Numbered from the stretch's first letter, positions 9,901-17,566 are shown. The stretch: DNA of 47,010 bases from Prevotella sp. (GCA_017508965.1 JAFWQT010000125.1:1-47010); one strand, 5' to 3'. Numbers and translations: made by a program. Notes: a model not told the origin generated them from the sequence alone.

Positions 9901-12112
9901 GCAGGGCAGCCCAGTCGGCCCATCTCATGTCGAGCGGGATGGCGTTCTGCATGAAGAATTCGAGCGACGCTCCAGCCTTGGCCACGAACATGTCGGGGTC
10001 GTCGCTGTCTTCTTTGAACTTGCCGCAGATGTCTTTCCATTTAGATTCCTGAATGACCTGGTTCTCGTCGGTAGAACGGATATTGATTTTGTTCTTGTCG
10101 AAATTGGCCAGACGGTTGCCGGGGCCTAAGCCTTTGTAGCCGTCCTTCCACTTGTTCGTGGCACCATCGGCATCGAGGAAGTCGAAGTCGATGCCAATGC
10201 CGATGGCTCCGAAGATGCCGATTTTCTTCTTCTTCACTATATCCATATCCACGCCGAAACGGAGATACACCGGGGGTGGCGCCATGGGGAACTTGAAGGA
10301 TATGTTGAGCGACTGCGGCCCCTTGGTGATCAGATCCATAAATGAGCTACTCTTTTCCTCGGCTTCCTTGTCGGGCTCCAGTTTCTTCTTGGCTTCTTCC
10401 TCCGCCTTCTTCTTCATGTCCTCGATGTCGAGATAGAGATTGTGGAGAATGGGAAGTTTCTGAACCTCTGTGTCGTCGATGGCCAGATAGGGACGGCCGG
10501 AAGCTTCGGTGTCGAGATAGCCGAGCAGCGAGAACTTCGCATTCCAATAGGCATAGTCGAACGACGGATAGTGGAGCTTTTGGGCTTCGCCCTCCAGGTT
10601 GTCTAACTTGATCTGGTTCTTTTCGGCGCTGTTGTCCTTCTTCAGATAGACACGGTCGCCGGGCATCTTGTTCTGCCTGGCGGTGAAGGTGACATCGAGT
10701 TCGGCCAAGCTTTCGAGTATCTGCCCGTCCACATACTTCTTCTTGTCTTTCTGTGAGCCGAACTCATCGTAGTCCACCATGCTGGTGATGGGTTTGTTCT
10801 GCAGGTCTGTGCGTGCAATGTTGGCCAAATAGTAGTCGTCGCGCTTGCCCTCTACATACTCCAGCGACGTGAGTTCCATGCGCGAGACCAGCGCTCCCGA
10901 TTCGGGCATGCGGGTTGACTCAAGGAAGATGTTCGTGTCGCCGTCGTTGGGATAGAGCCATCCCGTGGCGGGGTCGAAGGCACCGCGGAAATAGGCCACC
11001 TTCGGCGCAAAGCCCTTGACATAGGCCTCGATGACGCAGGGGTCGCCGTTGTTCACCACATAGAACTGCCCGTTTTTCTGTCCCCAGGGCATCGACACGT
11101 TATTCTTGGCCGTGCCGTCTTCGTTGAGAAGGGTGATGTTCATCACCAGGTCCTTGCCGTCTTCGAGCTGATTGCCGTCTTTATAGACGTTCACCCAGAG
11201 CGTGTCGTGAGGGGCAAACATACGGGTGTCCAAGTAGGAAGGGTTGGGGGCTTCCAGCCATTTGTGCTTCAGATAGGGCATCTGGCGGCCAGTCATCACG
11301 CCGATGCCGCCGTCGTCGAAGTGCGTCACCAAGTCCTCGGCCCATCGGCTGACGTCGATTTTCATGCGCTTGTAGCCGTCTGCCCTCAGCCAGGCCTCCA
11401 CGATGGGCGTCAGCAGATAGTCGTAGAACGTGTAGAGCTTGCCGGGCTGCAGGTCGCTGATGGTGACGGTGTCGGTCTTGGCCGTCTCGTCGTCTATCTT
11501 CACGTATTGCAGGTCGTACTTGCCGGGCACCAGTCGGCTGCGGTCGAGCATCACCGAGCGCGCACCGCGCGAGCCGTAACTGTGGCCGTAGTACGTGATG
11601 GTCTTGGCCCTCTCCTCACCCATTCCGAAGGGCCACACCTTGATTTCTATCTGCTGTTCGCCGCGAAGGGGCGAGATGTAGATATAGTCGCGGGTGGAAT
11701 ACGTCTTCGAGGTGTTCAGCTTGGGGTCGGTGGTGCTGGCGATACTCGACACACGCACGTGGAAGAGACGCTCGCCCCGGGCCTGGTCCATGCGCAGTAC
11801 GATGTAGCGGTTGTCGCGGGCATCGAAGAATTGCTTGTAGAATCCCACCGTGTCTTTCGGTGCAGCATCCTTCACCACCTCGACGAGCCGTTTCATCTCG
11901 TCGCCGTTGTCTATCACGCCGTGGTCTATCGTCTTCCATTGAAACTTACTAATGTCGCTCCACGAGTCTAACGACGACAGATTGCTGGCATACTCTACGG
12001 TGAAGTCAGCATTCTGCGGTGCGAGTTTTCTGCCGGCATCTTTCTGCTCATTCTGTGCAAATGCCACGATAGCAGTCAGAAAGACAAATATAATCAAAAG
12101 ACTTCTTCTCAT
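6923..12112 (-). CDS. Giant secreted protein, cassette copy 2 (unknown function, T9SS-like tail)
   Basis: A 1729-residue paralogue of the protein at 1296-6440, colinear along its whole length. An ATG at 12112 starts a signal peptide (MRRSLLIIFVFLTAIVAFAQ); a TTG at 12118 is a less likely alternative. After the signal it has a 14-residue insertion (NEQKDAGRKLAPQ) absent from copy 1. Approximate layout: conserved N-terminal region 35-310; acidic/Lys linker 570-600; strand-rich region 606-920; propeller-like part 945-1270 (KPRVALDDNG near 1086); CARDB-like strands near 1389 (TNFIVQVNNLG); T9SS type A-like tail from about 1650 (VRLYFSNGM, GIYLLSN). By hand alignment the first 273 mature residues are about 92% identical to copy 1, while the strand-rich middle is only about half identical. 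Function unknown; export to the surface by T9SS is inferred from the tail. Confidence 0.8.
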   Translation of the reverse strand: MRRSLLIIFVFLTAIVAFAQNEQKDAGRKLAPQNADFTVEYASNLSSLDSWSDISKFQWKTIDHGVIDNGDEMKRLVEVVKDAAPKDTVGFYKQFFDARDNRYIVLRMDQARGERLFHVRVSSIASTTDPKLNTSKTYSTRDYIYISPLRGEQQIEIKVWPFGMGEERAKTITYYGHSYGSRGARSVMLDRSRLVPGKYDLQYVKIDDETAKTDTVTISDLQPGKLYTFYDYLLTPIVEAWLRADGYKRMKIDVSRWAEDLVTHFDDGGIGVMTGRQMPYLKHKWLEAPNPSYLDTRMFAPHDTLWVNVYKDGNQLEDGKDLVMNITLLNEDGTAKNNVSMPWGQKNGQFYVVNNGDPCVIEAYVKGFAPKVAYFRGAFDPATGWLYPNDGDTNIFLESTRMPESGALVSRMELTSLEYVEGKRDDYYLANIARTDLQNKPITSMVDYDEFGSQKDKKKYVDGQILESLAELDVTFTARQNKMPGDRVYLKKDNSAEKNQIKLDNLEGEAQKLHYPSFDYAYWNAKFSLLGYLDTEASGRPYLAIDDTEVQKLPILHNLYLDIEDMKKKAEEEAKKKLEPDKEAEEKSSSFMDLITKGPQSLNISFKFPMAPPPVYLRFGVDMDIVKKKKIGIFGAIGIGIDFDFLDADGATNKWKDGYKGLGPGNRLANFDKNKINIRSTDENQVIQESKWKDICGKFKEDSDDPDMFVAKAGASLEFFMQNAIPLDMRWADWAALRFIDEININGKFNVSLGARFSLLDFAGWAAGKIGYGEGAINTLQTNKYAKRIFKALDSGLELNFNLLISAKAGIYYFDDGTEYYNPLKSHLLGMSFQAKVDAYLRLGLKFDVIAAGVEAGVIGAAGAYIKGSMGNRLTFDRPFSGAAWSYRAGFGLYYRVHALFWSLRDELMFGGIDYKPAMLLGNETSSNPFHKNYKDYMADGVEKKAPARVRRQLPGNYVANNVDQTYPIRFLSGGDSIVYKSAANTPNSRYLRVVSTGSPAIISDYFTGGAASYHSASSNNFDIVVFEQATRKLTDTEVAPSQNNLVDCIIRASDISKIYFSMKKAGSKWYSPKPIYVNSYRTSMKPRVALDDNGCAVAIWQEGHLNRDATLSYEEQQDAANLVLTGDLMLSRFDGKNWTEPVSLLALNRRRKLSEYQLTVKNGEVFVAAVELLPDNVVKPVFINVTTGNQVTVSDAPMAENSKFELRRVGSHNVVAQLVDMGETESQLRIALNSYDMKGQADGELCSSVNAGENMITNFHLVADQNAKSLSNLGLMWMQSLPSADSETVNNTLKAARLVPDGKNMHMGTPLILAEISDESPVYDFDGYMTDEKITGCYLVGDANGGTQINRVTGYFSNAFSYSIMFDDDENQAISSTSENAARTNFIVQVNNLGTSTINHCELMVDGAPQPIPLHLVVPAGASQQERVSIPYRSGKTINTTLTVTYDDVLGLQKKQLPRFLARREKRAFARRNGRKYADEYSHEDAIFEQKTASLYADIPELECYALSQTVDEEGNNRFVVRVTNKHKRQMSPSYLVVLQVGDEQESTRYTLDTAKGFVFGQSKYITREALKGYNFGYGNVGLFQPRNNYESEDVVITIPNVTETKSLYMRAVVRTYDDDWNFIPITGGDKGQEFATITVYPSNETTSVKNVYEEGDSRASLRIRVIGSQVEVDGAQPGEDVRLYFSNGMILGRQKASADGKATFSMSRVKQGIYLLSNDNETVKFNF

Positions 12113-12144
12113 AAGCAACCGATATAAAAATTAGTTTTTCAATT

Positions 12145-12153
12145 GCAAAGGTA
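12145..12153 (-). promoter_or_regulatory. -7 promoter box of giant-gene copy 2
   Basis: TACCTTTGC on the minus strand, 32 nt upstream of the ATG at 12112, matches the Bacteroidetes -7 consensus. I could not pick a convincing -33 element. Confidence 0.55.
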
Positions 12154-12347
12154 TGAAAATATTACAACACGGGGTAAAAGTATTTCTTAATAATTATTAA
12201 AGGAAAAGGAAGACAAAAAAACTGCCGGAACGTAGCGCCCTATTAAATTAAAAAACAGTGACACAAAGGCAAAGAATATGCGAAGTTCAAAAAACTATTC
12301 ATTGTGATTATTGTGATTGATGAAAAATTTCTTCGATGCAAAAAGTA

Positions 12348-12787
12348 TGATTTGCCTATACATCCCTACATTTTTGCTTTATCTGATTGATATACAACGT
12401 AATACAGAATGTATAGAGGTTGTTTTGATATGGTCGTCTATACATCTTTTGGGCTGATTTGCGCTATTTGGAGCGCAAAATATGAGTTAACATGCTGTAA
12501 ATCAAGTTGTTTTTTGTTAGTTTCAATAGGTGAAACAATTTGTTTCTTCTAGAGAAACATTTTGTTTCATCGGGAGAAACAAAATGTTTCGATTGTTAGA
12601 CACGTGTGAAACAAAGTTCATCGGCTGACTCGCTGATGGTGGATGAAAGGTGCCAAAAAAGGGGCATTAACATCAAAATACCCCAAAACCATGTATAGCT
12701 GACGATTTTAAAAAACGTCTCTACATCGTATAACGCATTTGCATACAATGGTTTACAACGAAAATGTAGGGATGTATAGGCAAATCA
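12348..12787. repeat. 440-bp segment bounded by a 27-bp perfect inverted repeat
   Basis: The left arm (12348-12374) and right arm (12761-12787) are exact reverse complements over 27 bp. Homology continues inward for roughly 80 more bases at lower identity; for example CTATACAT occurs in the same relative place in each arm. The segment holds no plausible gene and encloses the dyad array at 12520-12590. It could be a decayed non-autonomous transposon (no clear target-site duplication), an inversion substrate, or a regulatory island between the divergently transcribed giant gene and the 12970 gene. Confidence 0.7.
12520..12590. repeat. 22-bp-period array of GTTTC/GAAAC dyads
   Basis: GTTTC begins at 12520, 12542, 12564 and 12586, exactly 22 bp apart. 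GAAAC begins at 12532, 12554 and 12576 with the same period, plus a stray copy at 12608. Each unit is GTTTC, 7 variable bases, GAAAC, then 5 A/T bases. The 7-nt centres differ between units while the arms are fixed. A period of two helical turns suits a protein binding several sites on one DNA face. No protein is assigned. Confidence 0.75.
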
Positions 12788-12852
12788 AGATTTTGAGATG
12801 ACAAAAATTTAAAGTACTTCCGTTCGACAAAGCAAAAAAAAACCAGCTTTCT

Positions 12853-12885
12853 TTTGCATTTGTCCTCACTTATTCGTACCTTTGC
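12853..12885 (+). promoter_or_regulatory. Promoter of the flippase-like gene
   Basis: TTTG (12853-12856), 20 nt, then TACCTTTGC (12877-12885). A second -7-like box, TAACTTTGC at 12960-12968, abuts the start codon at 12970; transcription from it would begin inside the gene, so the upstream box is the likelier one. Confidence 0.6.
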
Positions 12886-12969
12886 CATGAAAGATGGCGA
12901 ACTTACTCTGTCTCGGCATAAAAAAGATTAAAATCTTTTGTTCTGCTCTCGACTTTTCGTAACTTTGCA

Positions 12970-13977
12970 ATGGTGAAAAAAACGCTTAACTACACGGTGA
13001 AGATTATTCTGCCCTTGTTTCTGGGCGGAGCGATTCTCTATTGGATGTACCGAGAGTTCGATTTCAAGAGCATTCGCCACGTGCTGCTCCATGAAATGAA
13101 CTGGACGTGGATGCTGCTTTCGTTCCCTTTCGGCATCCTGGCACAGACGTTCCGTGCATGGCGCTGGAAACAGACGCTGGAGCCGCTGGGCGAACATCCG
13201 CGCACGAGCACCTGCATCCATAGCATCTTCATCTCCTACGCCTCTTCGCTGGTGGTGCCCCGCATCGGCGAGTTTGCCCGCTGCGGAGTGCTGAAACGCT
13301 ACGACGGCGTTTCTTTCCCCAAGGCATTAGGAACAGTGGTCACCGAACGGGCCATCGACTCGCTGCTGGTGATGATCATCACCGGACTGACCATCCTGCT
13401 GGAGATGTCTACCTTCGGCACTTTCTTCGAAAAGACGGGTACTTCGCTCGACACGATATTCAAGCAATTCTCGCCTGCCGGCTATTTCGTGACGGCCGTC
13501 TGTGGCATAGCCGTTTTGCTGCTCGTCCACTTGCTGCTGAAACGGCTCTCTATATATAATAAGGTGAAGACCACGCTGACGGGAATCTGGCAGGGTGTTC
13601 TCTCGATGAAAAACGTGAAGAACGTGCCGCTGTTCATTTTCTACACCCTAGCCATCTGGGGCAGTTATTTCCTGCACTACTACCTGACGTTCTTCTGTTT
13701 CGACTTCACGGAGGATCTCGGACTCGGTTGTGCCCTGGTGACTTTCATCGTGGGCACCATAGCCGTAATTGTACCAACGCCCAACGGTGCCGGTCCGTGG
13801 CATTTCGCCGTAAAGACCATGCTCATTCTCTATGGCGTGGCCGATGTAAAAGCCCTCTATTTTGTGCTCATCGTCCACACGGTCCAGACCATGTTGGTCA
13901 TCGCTTTAGGCATCTATTCCGCCATCGCGTTGAGTTTTAAAGAGAGGAGAGGAGTGGCCTTACGGCCAGAAATCTAA
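12970..13977 (+). CDS. Flippase-like integral membrane protein (LPG_synthase_TM family)
   Basis: 335 residues with about eight hydrophobic segments, for example 12-27, 47-62, 120-140, 164-186, 220-240 and 252-320. The pattern SFPFGILAQTFRAWRWK near the N-terminus, VVPRIGEFARCGVL near residue 97 and VPTPNGAGPWHFA near 268 is typical of the lysylphosphatidylglycerol synthase membrane domain family (UPF0104, AglD-like). In Bacteroidetes these stand-alone membrane domains lack the aminoacyl-transfer domain and are generally annotated as flippase-like. The family match is clear from the GE and NGAGP motifs; the transported lipid is unknown. It is followed after 36 nt by the GxxExxY gene. Confidence 0.75.
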   Translation: MVKKTLNYTVKIILPLFLGGAILYWMYREFDFKSIRHVLLHEMNWTWMLLSFPFGILAQTFRAWRWKQTLEPLGEHPRTSTCIHSIFISYASSLVVPRIGEFARCGVLKRYDGVSFPKALGTVVTERAIDSLLVMIITGLTILLEMSTFGTFFEKTGTSLDTIFKQFSPAGYFVTAVCGIAVLLLVHLLLKRLSIYNKVKTTLTGIWQGVLSMKNVKNVPLFIFYTLAIWGSYFLHYYLTFFCFDFTEDLGLGCALVTFIVGTIAVIVPTPNGAGPWHFAVKTMLILYGVADVKALYFVLIVHTVQTMLVIALGIYSAIALSFKERRGVALRPEI

Positions 13978-14013
13978 CAAATATTAAAATAAATTTAACC
14001 TCGACCCTATTAC

Positions 14014-14439
14014 ATGAATCTGATTGAAGAATATAATAAACGATGGAATTTCTTCCGCGACATAACGGGAGAGGCAATGCGCGTCCATCGGAAATACAAA
14101 TCAGGATTGTTGGAGAGCGCATACGAGGCAGCCCTGAAATATCTGCTGGAGCAAAAAGGCTACAAGGTCGAGCGCCAAGTGCTTCTTCCAATTTATTGGG
14201 ATGACGTACAATTGGATCAGACATATAGAATCGACCTGGTGATAAACGACAACATCATTTGTGAATTGAAAGCAGTAAAACACACCACCGACGAACACGT
14301 CAGGCAATTGTGGAACTACATGCGATTGACCCAGCAGCCTTATGGAATGCTTATCAACTTCGGCAGTCAGCATCTATATTCGGCATGGTACAAGTTAGAC
14401 CCTGACACAGGACACATCGAACAGGTGCGGCTGATGTAA
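14014..14439 (+). CDS. GxxExxY protein (PD-(D/E)XK nuclease fold)
   Basis: 141 residues. The family name motif is G31-L-L-E34-S-A-Y37. The acidic and basic residues of the PD-(D/E)XK core follow: D74 in YRIDLVI, and E84 and K86 in CELKAV, with a C-terminal helix and NFG motif (MLINFGSQ). These are all the positions expected for an intact nuclease-like site. The family is widespread in Bacteroidetes and of unknown biological role. The gene is 36 nt downstream of the flippase-like gene and may be co-transcribed with it. Its last codons lie inside a tandem duplication: a second copy of the final 21 bases is found at 14634. No toxin or antitoxin partner is adjacent. Confidence 0.8.
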   Translation: MNLIEEYNKRWNFFRDITGEAMRVHRKYKSGLLESAYEAALKYLLEQKGYKVERQVLLPIYWDDVQLDQTYRIDLVINDNIICELKAVKHTTDEHVRQLWNYMRLTQQPYGMLINFGSQHLYSAWYKLDPDTGHIEQVRLM

Positions 14440-14445
14440 TCATAT

Positions 14446-14557
14446 GGTCGCTTCGCTCGAAATTATTTTTAAAATTATATTTATAATTATTTTGATGTGG
14501 CGGCAAAGAATTTTAAATAGAATTTTTAACTTAATTTCAAGGGCGTAAGCCCGACCA
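14446..14557 (+). mobile_element. MITE-like element, copy 1
   Basis: About 112 bp, A/T-rich, beginning GGTCGCTTCGCTCGAAATTA and ending with a GGGC/GCCC hairpin followed by CGACC. The two ends are imperfect inverted repeats of each other (GGTCG...CGACC). The same element recurs at 14660-14770 and, reversed, at 45992-46103. It has no coding capacity. Confidence 0.7.
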
Positions 14558-14659
14558 AAAATAATAGTTATTCATCAATATAAAAAGATATCATCTATGA
14601 ACGAAATCATTCTAAACCGGCATCGAACGCACTGAACAGGTGCGGCTGATGTAATCTCT

Positions 14660-14770
14660 GGTCGCTGCGCTCGAAATTATTTTTAAAATTATATTTAAAA
14701 TTATTTGGGCAATGCGGCAGAAAATTTTAAACTTAATTTTAAATTCAATTTCAAGGGCGAAGCCCGACCA
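14660..14770 (+). mobile_element. MITE-like element, copy 2
   Basis: About 111 bp, the same ends as copy 1 (GGTCGCTGCGCTCG... and ...GGGCGAAGCCCGACC). It arose with the tandem duplication, not by a second insertion, because its flanking gene ends are duplicated too. It fills most of the pepD upstream region, where no TAnnTTTG box is visible. Confidence 0.7.
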
Positions 14771-14808
14771 ATAATAATAGTTATTCATCATTATAAACAC
14801 TATCAACT

Positions 14809-16266
14809 ATGAACGAAATCTTAAATCTCAAGCCGGAATGTATCTGGCGCAACTTCTACAGTTTGACACAGGTGCCACGACCAAGCGGACACTTAGAGAA
14901 AATACAGCAGTTCCTCATCGACTGGGGAACGAAGGCTGGCGTCGAAGTATTCAAAGACCCCGCAGACAACATTGTGATGCGCAAACCGGCCACTCCCGGC
15001 ATGGAGAACCGCAAGGGTGTCATCCTGCAGGCTCACATGGACATGGTGCCGCAGAAGACTCCCGAATCAACCCACAACTTCGAGACCGACCCCATCGAGC
15101 CATGGATTGACGGCGAATGGGTGAAAGCCAAGGGAACAACCCTCGGCGCCGACGACGGACTGGGCGTGGCTGCCATCATGGCCGTGATGGAATCGAAAGA
15201 CATGAAGCACGGACCGGTGGAGGCACTCATCACTGCCGACGAAGAAACGGGAATGTTTGGTGCCAACGCACTGCCCGGAGGTGAACTGCAGGGTGACATT
15301 CTTTTCAATCTGGATTCCGAGACATGGGGCAAATTCGTGATTGGTTCAGCCGGTGGTATCGACATCACCGCCACGCTGGACTACCAGGAAGTGGAGACAG
15401 ACCCCGAGGATGCTGCCGTGAAGATCACGCTGAAAGGACTCCGCGGCGGTCATTCCGGACTGGAAATCCACGAGGGACGTGCCAATGCCAACAAACAGCT
15501 GGTGCGCGTGGTACGTGAAGCCATCGAGGAATGCGAGGCCCGTCTGGCCTGCTGGCAGGGCGGCAACATGCGTAATGCCATCCCCTTCAAGGCCGAGGCC
15601 GTGCTCACGCTCCCCAAGGAAAACGTGGAGGCACTGAAGGAACTCGTGGCCGACTGGAAGGAAGACCTCATCGATCAGTTCCGTCATATCGAAACGGGCA
15701 TAGAGCTTATTGCCGAAGATGTGGAAACCCCGAAGATGGAAGTACCCGTGGAAATACAGGACAACCTCATCAATGCCATCTATGGCTGCCACGACGGCGT
15801 ACTGCGCATGATTCCCGCCTATCCCGAAGTGGTGGAGACTTCTTCCAATCTCGCCATCATCAACATCGGCGAGGGCAAGGCCAGCTTCAAGATTCTCGGT
15901 CGCAGTTCGCGCGAGGACATGAAAGACTATCTGGTGAAGACCCTGGAGAGCTGCTTCAATATGGCTGGCATGAAGGTAGAGACCGCTGGCAGCTACGGCG
16001 GATGGGATCCCAATCCCGACTCCGAAATCCTGCACCACATGCTGAAAGTGTTCCGCGAGCAGAACGGAGAGGAAGCCACCGTGGAGATTGACCACGCCGG
16101 ACTGGAGTGCTCCATCATCCTCGGCAAATACCCGCACCTGCAGGTAGTGTCGTTCGGTCCCACCATCCGCTCACCTCACACCACCACCGAGCGCGCCCTC
16201 TGGGCCACGGCCGAACCCTTCTGGGCCACGCTGAAGAAAGCCCTCGAGGAGATTCCCGAGAAATAA
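14809..16266 (+). CDS. pepD: Cytosol non-specific (aminoacyl-histidine) dipeptidase
   Basis: 485 residues, the normal length for PepD of peptidase family M20C, a two-zinc cytosolic enzyme that cleaves dipeptides including Xaa-His. Metal and catalytic residues are in place: H76 and D78 in QAHMDMV, D115 in LGADDGLG, E145/E146 in ADEETG, D169 in FNLDSE, and H457 in SPHTTTE near the end. The first ATG with homology (MNEILNLKP) is at 14809; a truncated duplicate of this start lies at 14597. It stands alone, followed by a strong terminator. In Bacteroidales it serves growth on peptides. Confidence 0.93.
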   Translation: MNEILNLKPECIWRNFYSLTQVPRPSGHLEKIQQFLIDWGTKAGVEVFKDPADNIVMRKPATPGMENRKGVILQAHMDMVPQKTPESTHNFETDPIEPWIDGEWVKAKGTTLGADDGLGVAAIMAVMESKDMKHGPVEALITADEETGMFGANALPGGELQGDILFNLDSETWGKFVIGSAGGIDITATLDYQEVETDPEDAAVKITLKGLRGGHSGLEIHEGRANANKQLVRVVREAIEECEARLACWQGGNMRNAIPFKAEAVLTLPKENVEALKELVADWKEDLIDQFRHIETGIELIAEDVETPKMEVPVEIQDNLINAIYGCHDGVLRMIPAYPEVVETSSNLAIINIGEGKASFKILGRSSREDMKDYLVKTLESCFNMAGMKVETAGSYGGWDPNPDSEILHHMLKVFREQNGEEATVEIDHAGLECSIILGKYPHLQVVSFGPTIRSPHTTTERALWATAEPFWATLKKALEEIPEK

Positions 16267-16289
16267 GAACACATCCTATTTATTTTCAG

Positions 16290-16327
16290 CTGTCCCCATC
16301 CCCACGAGGGATGGAGACAGTTTTTTT
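16290..16327 (+). terminator. Intrinsic terminator of pepD
   Basis: A 13-base stem, CTGTCCCCATCCC against GGGATGGAGACAG with one mismatch and a 5-nt loop, followed by seven T. Confidence 0.85.
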
Positions 16328-16358
16328 ATAAAGCAGTTTTACATATTTATAATATAGG

Positions 16359-16447
16359 AACAACGAATTGAACGAATTTATACTAAATGCCGAGCGTAGC
16401 AATTCGTATAATTCGTTAAATTCATTGTTAGAAAAAAGTCGATGATT
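16359..16447 (+). repeat. Dispersed inverted repeat upstream of the sigma gene
   Basis: AACAACGAATT-type left arm and AATTCGTTAAATTCATTGTT right arm, about 30 nt apart, followed by GTCGATGATT. A sister copy with the same right flank is at 17593-17679, so the two copies bracket the sigma/anti-sigma pair. Confidence 0.65.
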
Positions 16448-16511
16448 ATATAATTTGTTACCTATTCCGGGTTAGCTTTTTAGTCTTTCGGTTGTACTAT
16501 AGATAAAAAAG

Positions 16512-16994
16512 ATGCAAGATAAAAAGACGATAGAACTGTTGTTCCGCAAGCACTATGGCCGGATGCTGCTCACCGCACGCACACTGCTCCGCAACCAAGA
16601 GGAGGCAGAAGACGTGGTGGGCGACGTGTTCGAGACGCTGATGTACAGCCAGCAAGAACTCGACATGAACCATGTGGAGAGTTTCCTGCTGGTAAGCGTA
16701 CGGAACACCTGCCTCAACCGAATCCGCCACAGGATGGCAGCAGAGCACGCCCGCCGGCAGCAGACGCAAGAGGCCGCCGAAGAAGCATACGCCGAACTGC
16801 CTCTCGAAGACATCCTCGACTATATCGCAAACGAGCTGAAGCCACAGACCAAACAAGTGATGATGCTCCGATACAACGAGGGAAAGAAATATGCCGACAT
16901 CGCTTCCGACCTTGGCATCAGCCGGGTGGCCGTCTATAAGCATCTGAACAAAGCATTGAAAATCCTTAAAAAACAATTCACATGGAAAGACTGA
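16512..16994 (+). CDS. ECF RNA polymerase sigma factor
   Basis: 160 residues, the usual ECF length. Region 2 spans about 8-74 (LFRKHYGRMLLTA, EEAEDVVGDVFETL, LLVSVRNTCLNRIR), and region 4 about 100-155 with a helix-turn-helix at 124-147 (KYADIASDLGISRVAVYKHL). It would direct RNA polymerase to a small regulon when released by the anti-sigma factor encoded next; the two genes overlap by 13 nt, so they are translationally coupled. The STN-type receptor at 17721 completes the usual Bacteroidetes signalling trio. The start at 16512 gives full-length region 2. I see no TAnnTTTG box directly upstream. Confidence 0.9.
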   Translation: MQDKKTIELLFRKHYGRMLLTARTLLRNQEEAEDVVGDVFETLMYSQQELDMNHVESFLLVSVRNTCLNRIRHRMAAEHARRQQTQEAAEEAYAELPLEDILDYIANELKPQTKQVMMLRYNEGKKYADIASDLGISRVAVYKHLNKALKILKKQFTWKD

Positions 16995-17566
16995 AGAAAC
17001 TGACCGAAATGACCGAACATCCCGACCGCTACAGCGACGAAGAGTGGCAGGAGGTATTTGGCGGAGAAACCGTAGGCAAAGAAGAAACCGACGAAGCCTG
17101 GAACCGGTTTGCATCGAAGCATTTCCCCGCTGAGGAGGAACCACAGCAGACGTCCATGCGAAGCAAGAGCCCGCTGCTCAAGATGGCGGCCGCCTTCGCA
17201 GGCATACTGATCATCTCAGGCCTCGCATTTGCGGCAATAAAGATGTCGCACCACGACGCTGTAGAGCAGGCACCGCAAACGGCACGGACAAGCCCAACCG
17301 AACAAAAACAGACCGTGGAAGAAAAGGAAGAAAAAAGAGCAGCCATGCGAACTGTCACCTTCGAGGATGCAGAGTTGCAGCAGATTGCAGACAGCCTGTC
17401 GGTCTTCTACAACGTAACGCCCGTCTTCCTTCAACAGCAGATGCGCCATCTGCGACTCTATTACGAATGGAATCAGCGGAGCAACATCAGCGAAGTCGTC
17501 AGCGAAATCAACCACTTCGACCACATCAACATCACCCTGCAGGGCGACAGTATCATCATCAAGTAA
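16982..17566 (+). CDS. Short FecR-type anti-sigma factor (DUF4974-like C-terminus)
   Basis: 194 residues. The N-terminal 60 are acidic and probably cytoplasmic, binding the sigma factor. One membrane helix lies at about 66-87. The periplasmic part is a charged linker followed by about 70 residues (MRTVTFEDAELQQIADSLS to the end) that resemble DUF4974, the C-terminal domain of Bacteroidetes FecR-like anti-sigma factors, which has a secretin/TonB short N-domain fold. The central FecR domain of roughly 100 residues found in the usual 300-residue proteins is missing; there is no frameshift to explain it, so this is a natural short form. It overlaps the sigma gene by 13 nt and precedes the receptor gene. 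Confidence 0.8.
   Translation: MERLKKLTEMTEHPDRYSDEEWQEVFGGETVGKEETDEAWNRFASKHFPAEEEPQQTSMRSKSPLLKMAAAFAGILIISGLAFAAIKMSHHDAVEQAPQTARTSPTEQKQTVEEKEEKRAAMRTVTFEDAELQQIADSLSVFYNVTPVFLQQQMRHLRLYYEWNQRSNISEVVSEINHFDHINITLQGDSIIIK

Larger units (their letters stand above)
14419..14820 (+). repeat. Tandem duplication of 212-215 bp spanning the gene junction
   Basis: The end of the GxxExxY gene, a MITE-like element and the first 12 bases of pepD occur twice in direct orientation: GAACAGG at 14419 and 14634, ATGAACGAAATC at 14597 and 14809. The first copy leaves a decoy pepD start that reads MNEIILNRHRTH then stops at 14633-14635. The offsets (215 and 212) differ by small indels, so the duplication is not brand new. 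Confidence 0.8.

Noticed and set aside
12520-12590. CRISPR-like array
   Set aside because: 22-bp units with 5-bp conserved arms and 5-7 nt variable parts are far too short for repeat-spacer units, and there are no cas genes.
12887-12931. 14-codon ORF (MKDGELTLSRHKKD) before the flippase-like gene
   Set aside because: Its ATG overlaps the edge of the -7 box region, so it would lie upstream of or at the transcription start and is unlikely to be translated.
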